Assembly: GCF_001998885.1 (NCBI RefSeq)
Contig: NZ_CP019609.1
Span: 1,352,001 to 1,416,000 of the forward strand
Origin: Vagococcus penaei
GTDB taxonomy: Bacteria > Bacillota > Bacilli > Lactobacillales > Vagococcaceae
Reading direction: 5' to 3'
DNA: 64,000 nt
Shown here in pieces: positions 9,132-16,952 of this stretch (the first letter of the stretch is position 1; each line of letters begins with the position of its first letter). The translations under genes and the position numbers were made by a program. Below the pieces are notes generated by a model that did no database searches, was not told the origin of the DNA, and saw only the letters and a program-made list of their open reading frames with translations.

Positions 9132-9947
9132 ATGTCATTAAAAGAAAGATTAGTAGAAACAACACAATTTATTCAAGCACAAGGTGTACAGGAGGTTGAT
9201 TTTGGTTTAATTTTAGGTTCAGGTCTAGGTGAATTAGCCGATGAAATTACGGATCGCGTTGTGATTCCTTACGAAACAATTCCGCATTTCCCAGCTTCAA
9301 CTGTGGTTGGTCATGCAGGGCAACTTGTTTATGGAACTTTATCGGGTAAAAAAGTTTTAGCAATGCAAGGTCGTTTCCATTACTATGAAGGTCATTCTAT
9401 GCAAACAGTCACATTCCCAGTTCGTGTGATGAAAGCATTAGGTGCTAATTCAATGGTAGTAACGAATGCTGCTGGTGGTGTGAATACATCATTCTCACCT
9501 GGCGACTTGATGTTGATTACCGACCAAATCAACTATACTGGTGATAATCCATTAATGGGCTTGAATGAGGATGAGTTAGGTCCACGTTTCCCTGATATGT
9601 CAGAACCGTATGACCGTGCGTACGGTGAAGTAGCTAAGTCTGTTGCGAAAGAATTAAAAATCACTCTACAAAAAGGTGTTTATATGGGATTCTCAGGACC
9701 CACGTATGAAACACCAGCTGAAATTAGAATGTCTCGCCTAATGGGTGCTGACGCAGTGGGTATGTCAACTGTTCCCGAAGTGATTGTAGCAAATCACATG
9801 TCAATGCGTGTTTTAGGTGTGACCTGTGTGACAAACTTAGCTGCAGGAATGCAAGCTAATCTTAATCACGAAGAAGTCGTTGAAACGACTGAGCGCGTAA
9901 AAGCTGATTTTAAAGAGTTAATCAAGTTAACACTAGAAAGAATTTAA
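9132..9947 (+). CDS. punA: Purine-nucleoside phosphorylase, trimeric type
   Basis: Cleaves guanosine/inosine-type purine nucleosides with phosphate to base and pentose-1-phosphate. The 271-residue length fits the low-molecular-weight trimeric class. Signature segments are '[15 protein letters not shown]' (phosphate loop), '[19 protein letters not shown]', '[19 protein letters not shown]', '[14 protein letters not shown]'-like '[15 protein letters not shown]', and '[16 protein letters not shown]'. It complements deoD, which belongs to the unrelated hexameric class and prefers adenosine. AAGGAG precedes the ATG. Neighbouring genes are in the same direction with short gaps. Confidence 0.95.
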   Translation: MSLKERLVETTQFIQAQGVQEVDFGLILGSGLGELADEITDRVVIPYETIPHFPASTVVGHAGQLVYGTLSGKKVLAMQGRFHYYEGHSMQTVTFPVRVMKALGANSMVVTNAAGGVNTSFSPGDLMLITDQINYTGDNPLMGLNEDELGPRFPDMSEPYDRAYGEVAKSVAKELKITLQKGVYMGFSGPTYETPAEIRMSRLMGADAVGMSTVPEVIVANHMSMRVLGVTCVTNLAAGMQANLNHEEVVETTERVKADFKELIKLTLERI

Positions 9948-9973
9948 TTAATCATAGAGGAGCGGATTATTTA

Positions 9974-10687
9974 ATGAGTACACATATTGGTGCAAAACAA
10001 GGCGATATTGCCGATAAAATCTTATTACCAGGTGATCCATTACGTGCGAAATATATTGCGGAAACATTTTTAGAGAATCCAGTTTGTTACAATGAAGTAC
10101 GTGGCATGTTGGGATACACAGGGACTTATAAAGGTCATCGTGTATCAGTTCAAGGAACAGGTATGGGAATGCCATCAGCAGCGATTTATGTGAATGAATT
10201 AATTCGTGAATACGGTGTCAAAAAATTAATGCGAATTGGAACATGTGGTGCGCTAAATACGGATGTTCATGTTCGTGATTTGATTTTAGCACAGGCAGCA
10301 GCAACAAATTCTGCGATAATTCGGAATGATTTTCCTAAATTTGATTTTCCACAAATTGCTGATTTTAATATGCTTGTGACTGCACATGATATTGCAAAAG
10401 AGCATGGTTTTACGACACATGTTGGAAATGTCTTATCTAATGATACTTTCTACGCAGATGATCCTAAGGATGCAATGCGTTTAGGTGAGTATGGTGTCTT
10501 AGGTGTCGAAATGGAAGCAGCCATTATCTATTACTTAGCGGCTAAATTTGGTGTACAAGCATTGGCACTAATGACAGTTAGTGATCACATGATTACTGGT
10601 GAAGAGACGACTGCTGAAGAACGCCAAACAACGTTTGATGAGATGATGATTGTTGGATTAGAAACGATTATTAAAGAAGATAATTAA
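9974..10687 (+). CDS. deoD: Purine-nucleoside phosphorylase, hexameric DeoD type
   Basis: Phosphorolysis of (deoxy)adenosine and 6-oxopurine nucleosides. The 237-residue length is standard. DeoD landmarks are '[30 protein letters not shown]' split over the first 30 residues, '[12 protein letters not shown]', 'RIGTCGAL', 'SNDTFYADD', 'GVEMEAA' (ribose-binding Glu) and 'TVSDH' (catalytic Asp). AGAGGAG lies upstream of the ATG. It is the last gene of the salvage cluster, closed by a strong terminator. Confidence 0.96.
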   Translation: MSTHIGAKQGDIADKILLPGDPLRAKYIAETFLENPVCYNEVRGMLGYTGTYKGHRVSVQGTGMGMPSAAIYVNELIREYGVKKLMRIGTCGALNTDVHVRDLILAQAAATNSAIIRNDFPKFDFPQIADFNMLVTAHDIAKEHGFTTHVGNVLSNDTFYADDPKDAMRLGEYGVLGVEMEAAIIYYLAAKFGVQALALMTVSDHMITGEETTAEERQTTFDEMMIVGLETIIKEDN

Positions 10688-10738
10688 GTCGGACGCTAAA
10701 ACGAATACAAAATTATTTTTTATTGATTATTAGCGTAA

Positions 10739-10776
10739 AAGCAACGAAAGTATCCCTACTTTCGTTGCTTTTTTTA
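10739..10776 (+). terminator. Strong terminator of the nucleoside salvage cluster
   Basis: AAGCAACGAAAGTA (10739-10752) and TACTTTCGTTGCTT (10757-10770) form a perfect 14-bp stem with the loop TCCC, followed by TTTTT. Confidence 0.93.
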
Positions 10777-10817
10777 TGCGACTAACCAAACGCCATTTTT
10801 AGCTTAAAAGATGTCCA

Positions 10818-10826
10818 TGTTATACT
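10818..10826 (+). promoter_or_regulatory. Extended -10 promoter for the small membrane protein gene
   Basis: TG-T-TATACT (TATACT 10821-10826) has a good extended -10, but no convincing -35 lies 16-18 bases upstream. Confidence 0.4.
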
Positions 10827-10867
10827 AAGAGTAGCAAGACCAACTAGGAGTGAGGAGTGATTATTGG

Positions 10868-11137
10868 ATGTACAATTTAGTCTTACTATTTTTAGCTATC
10901 GTAGTTTTAACTGTAGGTATGTGGTGGTTAGGGTATTATCAACAAAGAGTATTAGGTATCATTTATAGTCTTGGAAATTTGGGAGTGATGGTGTATTTAT
11001 TGCAAAACCGTTACCAAAGTTTTGATAGAGGAGAGCGTATCTTTATTTGGCTGTTTGTCATTGGTTGGTTAATTTTTCTAATGGATTTATGGCGTAAAGG
11101 TCGTCGTGAACGACGTAATCGACAGTCAGTGGACTAA
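10868..11137 (+). CDS. Small hypothetical membrane protein
   Basis: I do not recognise this family. The 89-residue product is almost entirely hydrophobic with three likely membrane helices ('LVLLFLAIVVLTVGMWWLG', 'VLGIIYSLGNLGVMVYLL', 'IFIWLFVIGWLIFLMDLW') and ends in a basic tail, 'RKGRRERRNRQS', expected on the cytoplasmic side. The open frame extends up to GTG 10850, but GAGGAG at 10852-10857, ten bases before ATG 10868, favours the shorter form. It is a single gene between two terminators. Confidence 0.65.
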   Translation: MYNLVLLFLAIVVLTVGMWWLGYYQQRVLGIIYSLGNLGVMVYLLQNRYQSFDRGERIFIWLFVIGWLIFLMDLWRKGRRERRNRQSVD

Positions 11138-11143
11138 ATAAAA

Positions 11144-11182
11144 AAAGAAACCGTCTATGAACTCCTGGACGGTTTCTTTTTA
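11144..11182 (+). terminator. Bidirectional terminator
   Basis: AAAGAAACCGTC (11144-11155) pairs with GACGGTTTCTTT (11168-11179), flanked by A-run and T-run. It serves the gene on the left and the minus-strand genes on the right. Confidence 0.88.
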
Positions 11183-11206
11183 TGACGATAGTGCACCGAG
11201 TACTAA

Positions 11207-11417
11207 TTAATCTCGATTAATGGCAGATAGAATTAAACAAGTGTAAGTAATAATTTTATAGCTAAAACAACCCGCTAGGCTGATACAGAGGAGGTTTAAA
11301 ACACCCAATAACCAAGTACGATTAGACCATAAATATATTAACATTAAGATGGATAATGTCAAAAAAGTCATCTGCAAAAATGACTAGATTGCCTAATAAA
11401 TTAATGAGATTATCCAT
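11207..11417 (-). pseudogene. Small membrane protein gene with a frameshift
   Basis: On the minus strand, ATG 11417 has a good AAAGGA site and starts 'MDNLINLLGNLVIF', but this frame stops after 30 codons. The next frame (ATG 11371 to the stop at 11207, 54 codons) encodes a two-helix hydrophobic protein with no ribosome site of its own. Removing one T from the run in 'ATTTTTGCAG' joins both into about 69 residues. The frame therefore looks broken by one inserted base, or the base is an assembly error. It is the last gene of a four-gene minus-strand group with a YozG-like regulator and membrane proteins. Family unknown. Confidence 0.5.
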
Positions 11418-11450
11418 GTCTAATTATCCTTTCTCAAGAAAACCAACTAA

Positions 11451-11663
11451 TCAATCGCTATCTGGAATATACTCTAAAATATCTCCTGGTTGACAATTGA
11501 GAGCTTCACAAATCTTTTCTAAAGTTGAAAATTTAATTGCCTTAGCTTTACCATTTTTTAAAATAGAGATATTAGCCATGGTGATACCAACATGATTCGT
11601 TAAGTCAGTAACACTCATTTTACGTTTCGCAAGCATTACATCAATATTAATTTGAATCGCCAC
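11451..11663 (-). CDS. YozG-like Cro/C1-type small transcriptional regulator
   Basis: The product is 70 residues and consists of little more than one helix-turn-helix of the XRE/Cro type: 'LAKRKMSVTDLTNHVGITMANISILKNGKAKAIKFSTLEKICEAL' split over residues 10-55, ending 'NCQPGDILEYIPDSD'. This matches the short YozG/YgzD-like regulators usually encoded next to DUF2975 membrane proteins, as here: the DUF2975-like gene lies 14 bases upstream. Start is GTG 11663, seven bases after AGGAGG; the overlapping ATG is in another frame. It probably autoregulates this membrane-protein group. Confidence 0.85.
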   Translation of the reverse strand: MAIQINIDVMLAKRKMSVTDLTNHVGITMANISILKNGKAKAIKFSTLEKICEALNCQPGDILEYIPDSD

Positions 11664-11677
11664 ATTTTCCCCTCCTA

Positions 11678-12145
11678 CTAAATAGTTAGATCACTATCTT
11701 GTTTTAATTGTTCAGCGACAGTAAATAGGTGAAAGAGTAAAGTAGCAATGATGGCAATAATAATGCCAATTAAGAAAAATAAACCGGATAATAAATAAAA
11801 TGGCATATTTGCTTTAAGAAAAATCAGTCCACAAATGAGTAGCAGAGCATAAAAAACACTTTCACCAATACCAGCGTAAGCAATCGTTTTTAAGCGTTTT
11901 TGAGTGTGTGGAGTAAACAGCTTCTCGTGTTTTAAATCAGTACTGATGCGCCATAAACTAAAAAGAATATAGTATACAGGTAACGCTGTTATCCAGAAAA
12001 ATAACTGTAAAAATAAATTATACTTTTGAATAGAAAAATAATGGGCCATTTTTGGTGCTAGTAACAGTAGAAATCCTAGTCCAAGTAGAGCTACTAAAGA
12101 TAAGGCTACACGGAATAAGGTATTTATTTTTTTAAAGTTCATCAT
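11678..12145 (-). CDS. DUF2975-like membrane protein
   Basis: The 155-residue product has four predicted membrane helices ('VALSLVALLGLGFLLLLAP', 'YNLFLQLFFWITALPVYYILFSLW', 'IAYAGIGESVFYALLLICGLIFL', 'LSGLFFLIGIIIAIIATLLFHLF'). It ends with a short 'VAEQLKQDSDLTI' tail, typical of DUF2975 proteins, which pair with a YozG-type regulator. The function of the family is unknown. The start is the first of two adjacent ATGs, five bases after AAGGAG. It is co-directional with the regulator gene downstream. The family call rests on topology and neighbour, so it is moderate. Confidence 0.7.
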   Translation of the reverse strand: MMNFKKINTLFRVALSLVALLGLGFLLLLAPKMAHYFSIQKYNLFLQLFFWITALPVYYILFSLWRISTDLKHEKLFTPHTQKRLKTIAYAGIGESVFYALLLICGLIFLKANMPFYLLSGLFFLIGIIIAIIATLLFHLFTVAEQLKQDSDLTI

Positions 12146-12197
12146 CTTTCTCCTTATTAGAGTCTATCTATTTATTATAGTTGATTTAACCATGAGA

Positions 12198-12229
12198 AAA
12201 AACCTATAATTGGTAAATTATAGGTTTTT
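12198..12229 (-). terminator. Terminator below the DUF3955-like gene
   Basis: AAAAACCTATAATT (12198-12211) and AATTATAGGTTTTT (12216-12229) form a perfect 14-bp stem with a four-base loop. In the minus direction it ends in a T-run and closes the gene that stops at 12236; it can also work in the other direction. Confidence 0.85.
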
Positions 12230-12235
12230 CTTGCG

Positions 12236-12472
12236 CTATTTTTTAGTCGTAATGGTTTTTATGAAACTTATTGCGCCAATAATGACAGCTAAACAGATTA
12301 AGGCAAAACCTAAAGGAAGCGTGAAGAAGAATGGTTCATGCAGAACGCCATTACTGTCTAATGTACTAGTTGAAAGCCTTATCGGTGCTGCACCAATGAG
12401 ACAAATCAATCCTAAGACGAAAATGATTATAGAGCTTAGAGTTAGTTTGTTTGAACGTTTATTTTTTGACAT
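12236..12472 (-). CDS. Small DUF3955-like membrane protein
   Basis: Two hydrophobic helices ('LTLSSIIIFVLGLICLIGA' and 'LPLGFALICLAVIIGAISFI') flank a short outside segment 'STLDSNGVLHEPFFFT'. The 'NGVLHEPFF-PLGF' pattern is characteristic of DUF3955 proteins, whose function is unknown. I choose ATG 12472 (78 residues, 'MSKNKRSNKL') over the TTG at 12484 because its N-terminus is lysine-rich, as expected. It lies upstream of, and co-directional with, the DUF2975 and YozG-like genes, but a terminator separates them. Confidence 0.7.
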   Translation of the reverse strand: MSKNKRSNKLTLSSIIIFVLGLICLIGAAPIRLSTSTLDSNGVLHEPFFFTLPLGFALICLAVIIGAISFIKTITTKK

Positions 12473-12837
12473 ATGTAATTCCAACTTTCTTTGTTTTTAT
12501 TTGATAAATAGAATATAGCATAAAAAATATTGTTAATCAATCTTTTTTTATTGTTTTACAATAAAAAAAGATTCTTTTATAATAAATCAAGTGATGGATT
12601 TTATCTAATATTTGTCTCTTCTCAGATAGGTTACGTCTTATGGGAATTATCAGCTTAAGTTTACTAGTAAATTAAAATGGAGAATCTATCAATATGTTAT
12701 AAAGTCTGGCGTGATTGTTTAATAAATGACTATTTTTTGTTATAATTATATTATAAGTAGATTTTAGCTAGCTTAATTAGTGACGAAAAAGTTTGTCTAA
12801 TACTCCAGTCAAAATAATATTGTAGGAGGAAATGAAA
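12473..12837. promoter_or_regulatory. AT-rich intergenic region with a 15-bp-arm palindrome
   Basis: No gene is seen here. AATCTTTTTTTATTG (12539-12553) and CAATAAAAAAAGATT (12559-12573) are perfect inverted arms around TTTTA, either a weak bidirectional terminator or a regulatory palindrome for the divergent neighbours. TTGTTATAATTATATTATAA around 12737-12756 holds candidate -10 hexamers (TATAAT at 12741) for the lipoprotein gene. Confidence 0.45.
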
Positions 12838-13299
12838 ATGAAAAAATGGTTCATTCTTAGTAGTCTTTTATGTTTAGTTGCTGTTACAACATCTTGTAGT
12901 AATCAAAAAGGGACAACTGACTCATCATCCTCACAATCTGTTAACACTCTAGAAACGTCTGTAGTTAACACGAGTGAGCAAGAAGCATCAAAAGAGAATG
13001 TTGTTTTAGAAGGTACGCTAGCCCATGATGCAAAGATGGATGAAAAAAATATCACCTCAGTATTAGTAAAAAAAATTCAAGGGATTAAAGACCCAGATGA
13101 TATCCAAAAAAGTATGGAAAAAGATGGTCTTATTTTGAATATTCCAGAAGACCGCTTGATTGCAGCTGATCTAACAGCAGATGATTTAAAGAATGGGACT
13201 CGAATTGAGTTTACCATTACGTCAAATGCTGCAATGACTTTTTCATTACCACCACAATTAATGGGCGACTCTTTAGTCAGCTTAAAAGTATTAAAATAA
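12838..13299 (+). CDS. Putative lipoprotein of unknown function
   Basis: The N-terminus 'MKKWFILSSLLCLVAVTTSC|SNQKG' is a lipoprotein signal with the lipidated Cys about residue 20. A Ser/Thr-rich linker (about 21-50) follows, then a compact domain of about 100 residues ('VVLEGTLAHDAKMDEKNITSVLVKKI ... LPPQLMGDSLVSLKVLK') that I do not recognise. ATG 12838 is preferred over ATG 12832 because GGAGG at 12825-12829 is eight bases from the former and only two from the latter. A strong hairpin ends the unit, so it is probably monocistronic. Confidence 0.75.
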   Translation: MKKWFILSSLLCLVAVTTSCSNQKGTTDSSSSQSVNTLETSVVNTSEQEASKENVVLEGTLAHDAKMDEKNITSVLVKKIQGIKDPDDIQKSMEKDGLILNIPEDRLIAADLTADDLKNGTRIEFTITSNAAMTFSLPPQLMGDSLVSLKVLK

Positions 13300-13306
13300 A
13301 GCGTAA

Positions 13307-13356
13307 AAAAACTTGTTACTAGTCTTGTTTTTACAAGATAGTAACAAGTTTTTTAT
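13307..13356 (+). terminator. Bidirectional terminator between lipoprotein gene and tag
   Basis: AAACTTGTTACTAGTCTTG (from 13308) pairs with CAAGATAGTAACAAGTTT (from 13334) with one mismatch, and T-runs lie on both sides in the respective directions. It overlaps the last codons of the convergent tag gene. Confidence 0.9.
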
Positions 13357-13904
13357 TTTTTAAAACATGTCAGTAAATGATCATTAACTAAGCCAATTGC
13401 TTGCATATAAGCATAGACTGTCGTGCTACCTAAAAATTTAAAGCCACGTTTTTTAAGGTCTTTACTAATCTTATCAGATAGTTCTGTTTTTGCAGGAACC
13501 TCACTAATATCTGACCAGTTATTGTTGATTGGTTTATCGTCAACAAAGTCCCATAGATAGTGGCTAAAGGATCCAAATTCATTTTGAATGGCTATAAACG
13601 CTTGGGCATTACTAATCGTTGATTTAATTTTTAATTTATGACGAATCACTCCAGGATTAACTAAAAGTCGTTCGACATTTTCATCAGTATAGGCTGCTAT
13701 TTCTTGATAGTTCCAATTGCTATAAGCTTCCGTAAGAGTCTCTCTTTTGGCTAAAATAGTTGACCAACTTAAACCAGCTTGCATACTTTCTAAAATAAGT
13801 AATTCAAACAATTTTTGATCGTCAAACAAAGGTATACCCCACTCGTTATCATGATACTCTTGTTCTAAGGGATTATGGACTGCCCAGTCGCAACGTGTTG
13901 TCAT
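13353..13904 (-). CDS. tag: DNA-3-methyladenine glycosylase I
   Basis: Removes 3-methyladenine from alkylated DNA as the first step of base excision repair. The 183-residue length matches the family. The zinc-site residues are all present: Cys in 'TRCDWAVHNP', His in 'EQEYHDNEWGIP' near the N-terminus, and His and Cys in 'LVNDHLLTCFKK' at the C-terminus. 'LFELLILESMQAGLSWSTILAKRE' carries the catalytic-pocket Glu and helix-hairpin elements. The start lies just after AGAGGAGCGA. It is convergent with the lipoprotein gene and shows no operon partners. Confidence 0.95.
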   Translation of the reverse strand: MTTRCDWAVHNPLEQEYHDNEWGIPLFDDQKLFELLILESMQAGLSWSTILAKRETLTEAYSNWNYQEIAAYTDENVERLLVNPGVIRHKLKIKSTISNAQAFIAIQNEFGSFSHYLWDFVDDKPINNNWSDISEVPAKTELSDKISKDLKKRGFKFLGSTTVYAYMQAIGLVNDHLLTCFKK

Positions 13905-13921
13905 AGAAAAATCGCTCCTCT

Positions 13922-13959
13922 TTAAAAAAATCGTCCTGTTTAATTAAACAGGACGATTC
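13922..13959 (-). terminator. Terminator of the sortase-region operon
   Basis: AATCGTCCTGTTTAA (13929-13943) and TTAAACAGGACGATT (13944-13958) are exact reverse complements; in the minus direction TTTTTTT follows. It closes the three minus-strand genes from 16181 down to 14028. Confidence 0.88.
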
Positions 13960-14027
13960 CTACTTTGTATTGCTAGTCTACCATAATTTTAATATGAAAG
14001 TCATTTTTAATGGATAAAGCTAGGACA

Positions 14028-14915
14028 TTAATAATTATCATATTGAGCTCGTCTTTTTTTGCGCGAAGTGGCATTGATTTTATTTTGACGAAGACGTGTC
14101 GCAATTACTGCAAAAATGATACTAACTAGAACTAAACCACCACCAACCATGATAAATGTCCAAAGTGATTGTTCAAATAGTAAAACTACTAGTTGATACA
14201 AAGATTTTTGGGCAATTGACAGTCGCTTAATTAGCCCACTAAATAAAATAATCGTAGGAAAGACTAGTAAAATGAGCCCAGTACTGCTAAATAGAATAGC
14301 TGAATATCGAATGATTCGATGTGGAATACGGTGTTGTAAGAAAAATAATATGGCCATTAAAATGATAACACCAGAGATTGAAACAAGACTAAACAACGTG
14401 ACATTTTGTTTGAAGATTCGCATTTTTTGACCTAGTGCTGGTAAAAATGGAATAGTCAGTTCAGCCTGATATTGTTCATAGGCAGTATTAACAAACCGTT
14501 CAATATTCTTCTTTTCTTCTGTTGATAGGTCATTTTTCTTTGCTAAAGCATAATCAGTAATTGTTTGAGATAAAGGCGTTGTAAAGGCCGCTTTATCTGG
14601 ATTGAATGGCCTATTGTCTAATGCATGATGAATGTAAGCAGTCATTTCTTTGGTTACTTGCTCTTGACTAATTGGTGTCTTGATTACTTCGGGAGGAATA
14701 CCGCTACCACGACCTAAATCTTGAATAGATAGAACAATTTCTTGATGTACATGCTCAAAAAAATTTGATTTATCTGCCATTTTTAGTACAAAAGAGCTTG
14801 AAAACAAGGTAGAGTTAACAATCATTAAAACCGCAAAGCAAGATAGTAAAACGGTTGCCACAAATGTAATGAATCCTAAAGTAAATTGACGAAATAACTT
14901 TTGTTTGGTTTCCAT
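14028..14915 (-). CDS. Four-helix membrane protein next to a sortase, function unknown
   Basis: I do not recognise the family. The 295-residue product has a first membrane helix (about residues 12-36), an outside domain of about 130 residues rich in charged helices ('EIVLSIQDLGRGSGIPPEVIKTPISQEQVTKEMTAYIHHALDNRPF'), three more helices (about 172-195, 203-228, 243-270) and a strongly basic tail 'RLRQNKINATSRKKRRAQY'. It sits 20 bases after the sortase and shares its operon, so it may assist assembly or anchoring of the exported protein encoded first in the unit. That role is inference from position only. Confidence 0.7.
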   Translation of the reverse strand: METKQKLFRQFTLGFITFVATVLLSCFAVLMIVNSTLFSSSFVLKMADKSNFFEHVHQEIVLSIQDLGRGSGIPPEVIKTPISQEQVTKEMTAYIHHALDNRPFNPDKAAFTTPLSQTITDYALAKKNDLSTEEKKNIERFVNTAYEQYQAELTIPFLPALGQKMRIFKQNVTLFSLVSISGVIILMAILFFLQHRIPHRIIRYSAILFSSTGLILLVFPTIILFSGLIKRLSIAQKSLYQLVVLLFEQSLWTFIMVGGGLVLVSIIFAVIATRLRQNKINATSRKKRRAQYDNY

Positions 14916-14935
14916 ATAATTGTCTCCTTTAATTA

Positions 14936-15617
14936 TTATTGAATGAGTGGGCCAGATTCTAAATCAGCATAAATAAATAACCGATCATCGGTTAGCCCCA
15001 CCATATCAATTGGGTAACATGTGTAAAGGATTAATTTATGGCCTTCTTTTTTGAACAATGAAGCGATGGCGCTTTTATCATCAAATTTAGCAATTTGATG
15101 CTTGGTAACTTTGTAAGTATAAGTCCCATAATTTGTTTGAATAGTTATTTTATCACCGACATCGACTAAATTCATCGTACTAAAGTCAGTTGTATTATGA
15201 CCACCCATTAACGAGGTGCCAACTTCTCCAGGTAAGACACTGCCAGTATACTGTCCGACACCCTTGCGTAATTCTTCAGGACTATCACCAAAAAATAATT
15301 TAGCTTTAATTGAAGCTTTCTCAATCGTTACTTGCCCGTACTCGTCGCCAGGACTAGGGTAAGTGATATCATTAGCTGAAATCGTCTTAGGTTGTTCTTT
15401 TTTTTGTTGTATTATTGTCTTTTTGATTATTATTTTCTTCTGTAAAAAGTGTAGTGTGTTGTGCATCAAATGTCGGCTGTGTGTCTAAAAGAACCAGTTG
15501 AACAGTGGATTTTACCAAGTCAAAAACTGGACTTAAGACAATTGCTAGCACACTATACCCAAAACAAAGAAAAAGAATAGGCATATAAATATATGCCCAT
15601 AACTTGTATTTTTTCAT
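14936..15617 (-). pseudogene. Class D-like sortase gene with a frameshift in an A8 run
   Basis: The start at 15617 gives 'MKKYKLWAYIYMPILFLCFGYSVLAIVLS', an N-terminal membrane anchor, but this frame stops at 15387. The catalytic domain continues in the next frame to 14936. It has 'GVGQYTGSVLPGEVGTSLMGGHNTTDFSTMNLVDVGD' (catalytic His), 'LILYTCYPIDMVGLTDDRLFIYADL' (catalytic Cys and Arg) and about 140 conserved residues. The two frames join without loss if the A8 run at 15398-15405 had seven As. The TCYP-type active site suggests class D. It may be inactive, switched by slippage, or mis-assembled. The substrate-like gene lies three bases upstream. Confidence 0.8.
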
Positions 15618-15620
15618 TGA

Positions 15621-16181
15621 TTAAGCCATCCAGTATTTTTTGCCAATCACTGCCATACCTAGTGCGCCGACAAATAATGAACCAACGATTAAGAAACTTG
15701 GTGTGTAATTAGCGCCTGTTGCTTTAACAATCGGTGCTTTTGTACTAGCAATTCCTTTACCGTTAGAATCTAATAATGAAAATGTCTTAGGATCAACCTT
15801 TAATCCAAGAATATTAGCGGCTTTAGTAAAGTTATCACGTAATTGATCTTTTACATCTTTCGGTAATTGACGACCGAAATCCTCTAAGTCTGTTCCAACG
15901 ATTCCTTTAGAATTTTGAGTAATTAATTCTTTAGATGATGTAATCAAATCTAGTACTTCTTTTGTTTGTGCATCTGTATAGGTATTAGTTTTAAATGTAT
16001 TTTCAGCTTGTGTGACACGATCAGTTGGAGTAAAATACTCTTTTCCATCGGCTCCTTTGATTGATTTTAGTTCTTGAATGATTTGTTTCTCATTCTCTGT
16101 TAACGGGTTATTAGCGCTAACTGTTGTTGAAAATAAGACACAAAGTAATAACGCACTCACAATTGTAATGATTTTCTTCAT
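15621..16181 (-). CDS. Exported protein with C-terminal anchor, probable sortase substrate
   Basis: The 186-residue product has a signal peptide ('KKIITIVSALLLCVLFSTTVSA', cleavage after about residue 23), a hydrophilic helical domain without a family I recognise, and a C-terminal 'VKATGANYTPSFLIVGSLFVGALGMAVIGKKYWMA' split as a possible sorting motif around 'KATGA', one membrane helix and a short lysine tail. No LPXTG is present. Position directly before a sortase in the same operon, with a three-base gap, argues for a dedicated substrate with a non-canonical signal. TGGAGG precedes the ATG. Function unknown. Confidence 0.75.
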   Translation of the reverse strand: MKKIITIVSALLLCVLFSTTVSANNPLTENEKQIIQELKSIKGADGKEYFTPTDRVTQAENTFKTNTYTDAQTKEVLDLITSSKELITQNSKGIVGTDLEDFGRQLPKDVKDQLRDNFTKAANILGLKVDPKTFSLLDSNGKGIASTKAPIVKATGANYTPSFLIVGSLFVGALGMAVIGKKYWMA

Positions 16182-16657
16182 AAAATGACCTCCAGTTTTT
16201 TTTATATATTGTTATTATAGCATAAGTTACTCGAAAATTTACATAAATTATAGGTTAATTAAACGAAGACATCAGATTTTTAAATTAATTATACTATTTA
16301 CTGAAAAATATGCTGATTTTTAAGTGTTATTTTGAATGAAAAGTAATTTTTCATGACTAAAAATATAGTGAACAGTTATGTGCATAAAGTCTCATTTTTA
16401 TTTTATTATTTTAATACTTATTTATTCTTATGGTTGTGTCAAGAATTATGTGTTTAACGATTCCAAATGACAACAACTTCTCTGATAGCAAATTAGAAAC
16501 AGATATACAAGTCTTTTTAATAAAAATGTTTAAAATTTTATGTAATAAATGTGAGGGAAGTTGGTAGTTTAATCATGTACTAACTATTTAGAAAAAGTTA
16601 AGATGAGTACTATTACATTTTATAAAATTTAGTTATTGTTGATTTTGAATAGACATA
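16182..16657. other. Gene-free AT-rich stretch with an IS-end-like remnant
   Basis: I see no credible gene in these 476 bases. Positions 16432-16453 are identical over 22 bases to 19923-19944, the proposed left end of the IS256-family element, in the same orientation. This suggests an IS scar or a past rearrangement at the bacteriocin locus boundary. The rest is very AT-rich with no other structure I can name. Confidence 0.55.
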
Positions 16658-16710
16658 AAAAAAATAAGGGAGACAACAAATTTTTAATTTTGTTGTCTCT
16701 CTTATTTTTC
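16658..16710 (-). terminator. Terminator of the bacteriocin operon
   Basis: AAAATAAG-GGAGACAACAAA (16661-16680) pairs with TTTGTTGTCTCTCTTATTTT (16689-16708); in the minus direction the stem is followed by a T-run. It starts a few bases after the stop of the 73-residue bacteriocin gene. Confidence 0.88.
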
Positions 16711-16713
16711 TAA

Positions 16714-16935
16714 TTAGCAAAATTTCCCTGCTCCACTGAGCGCTCCGCCAATTGCGCCACATGTTCCACCAAGAACAACTCCTCCAGGTCCTAAAGATAA
16801 CCCAGTTAATCCTAGTGTACCCATTCCTGTAAACATTCCTCCAAACGTTCCAGCTACACATTTACCTATTTTATTTAACCCACCACCATTAATTTGAGGT
16901 ATTTCTTTTTCTGATAATACGTTGATATTATTCAT
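16714..16935 (-). CDS. Class II bacteriocin precursor with double-glycine leader (73 residues)
   Basis: The leader 'MNNINVLSEKEIPQINGG' is a textbook double-glycine leader, cut by a C39-peptidase exporter after Gly-Gly at residue 18. The mature part (55 residues, starting 'GLNKIGKC') is Gly-rich, hydrophobic and carries GxxxG-type repeats ('GTFGGMFTGMGTLG', 'GGTCGAIGGALSGAG') and three Cys. This resembles Blp-like and two-peptide pore-forming bacteriocins. TTTTGGAGG lies eight bases before the ATG. It is the last gene of a minus-strand unit after the short bacteriocin and the probable immunity gene, and divergent from the inducing-peptide operon. Activity and spectrum cannot be inferred. Confidence 0.85.
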   Translation of the reverse strand: MNNINVLSEKEIPQINGGGLNKIGKCVAGTFGGMFTGMGTLGLTGLSLGPGGVVLGGTCGAIGGALSGAGKFC

Positions 16936-16952
16936 ATATATACCTCCAAAAT

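Noticed and set aside
12210-12518. A plus-strand 102-codon protein.
   Set aside because: It is the antisense of the DUF3955-like gene and overlaps a terminator; the minus-strand frame has the recognisable family pattern.
16378-16470. A 30-codon plus-strand frame with a lipobox-like YSYGC, resembling a peptide-pheromone lipoprotein.
   Set aside because: It has no ribosome binding site, and it overlaps the 22-base copy of the IS end, so the frame is most likely accidental.
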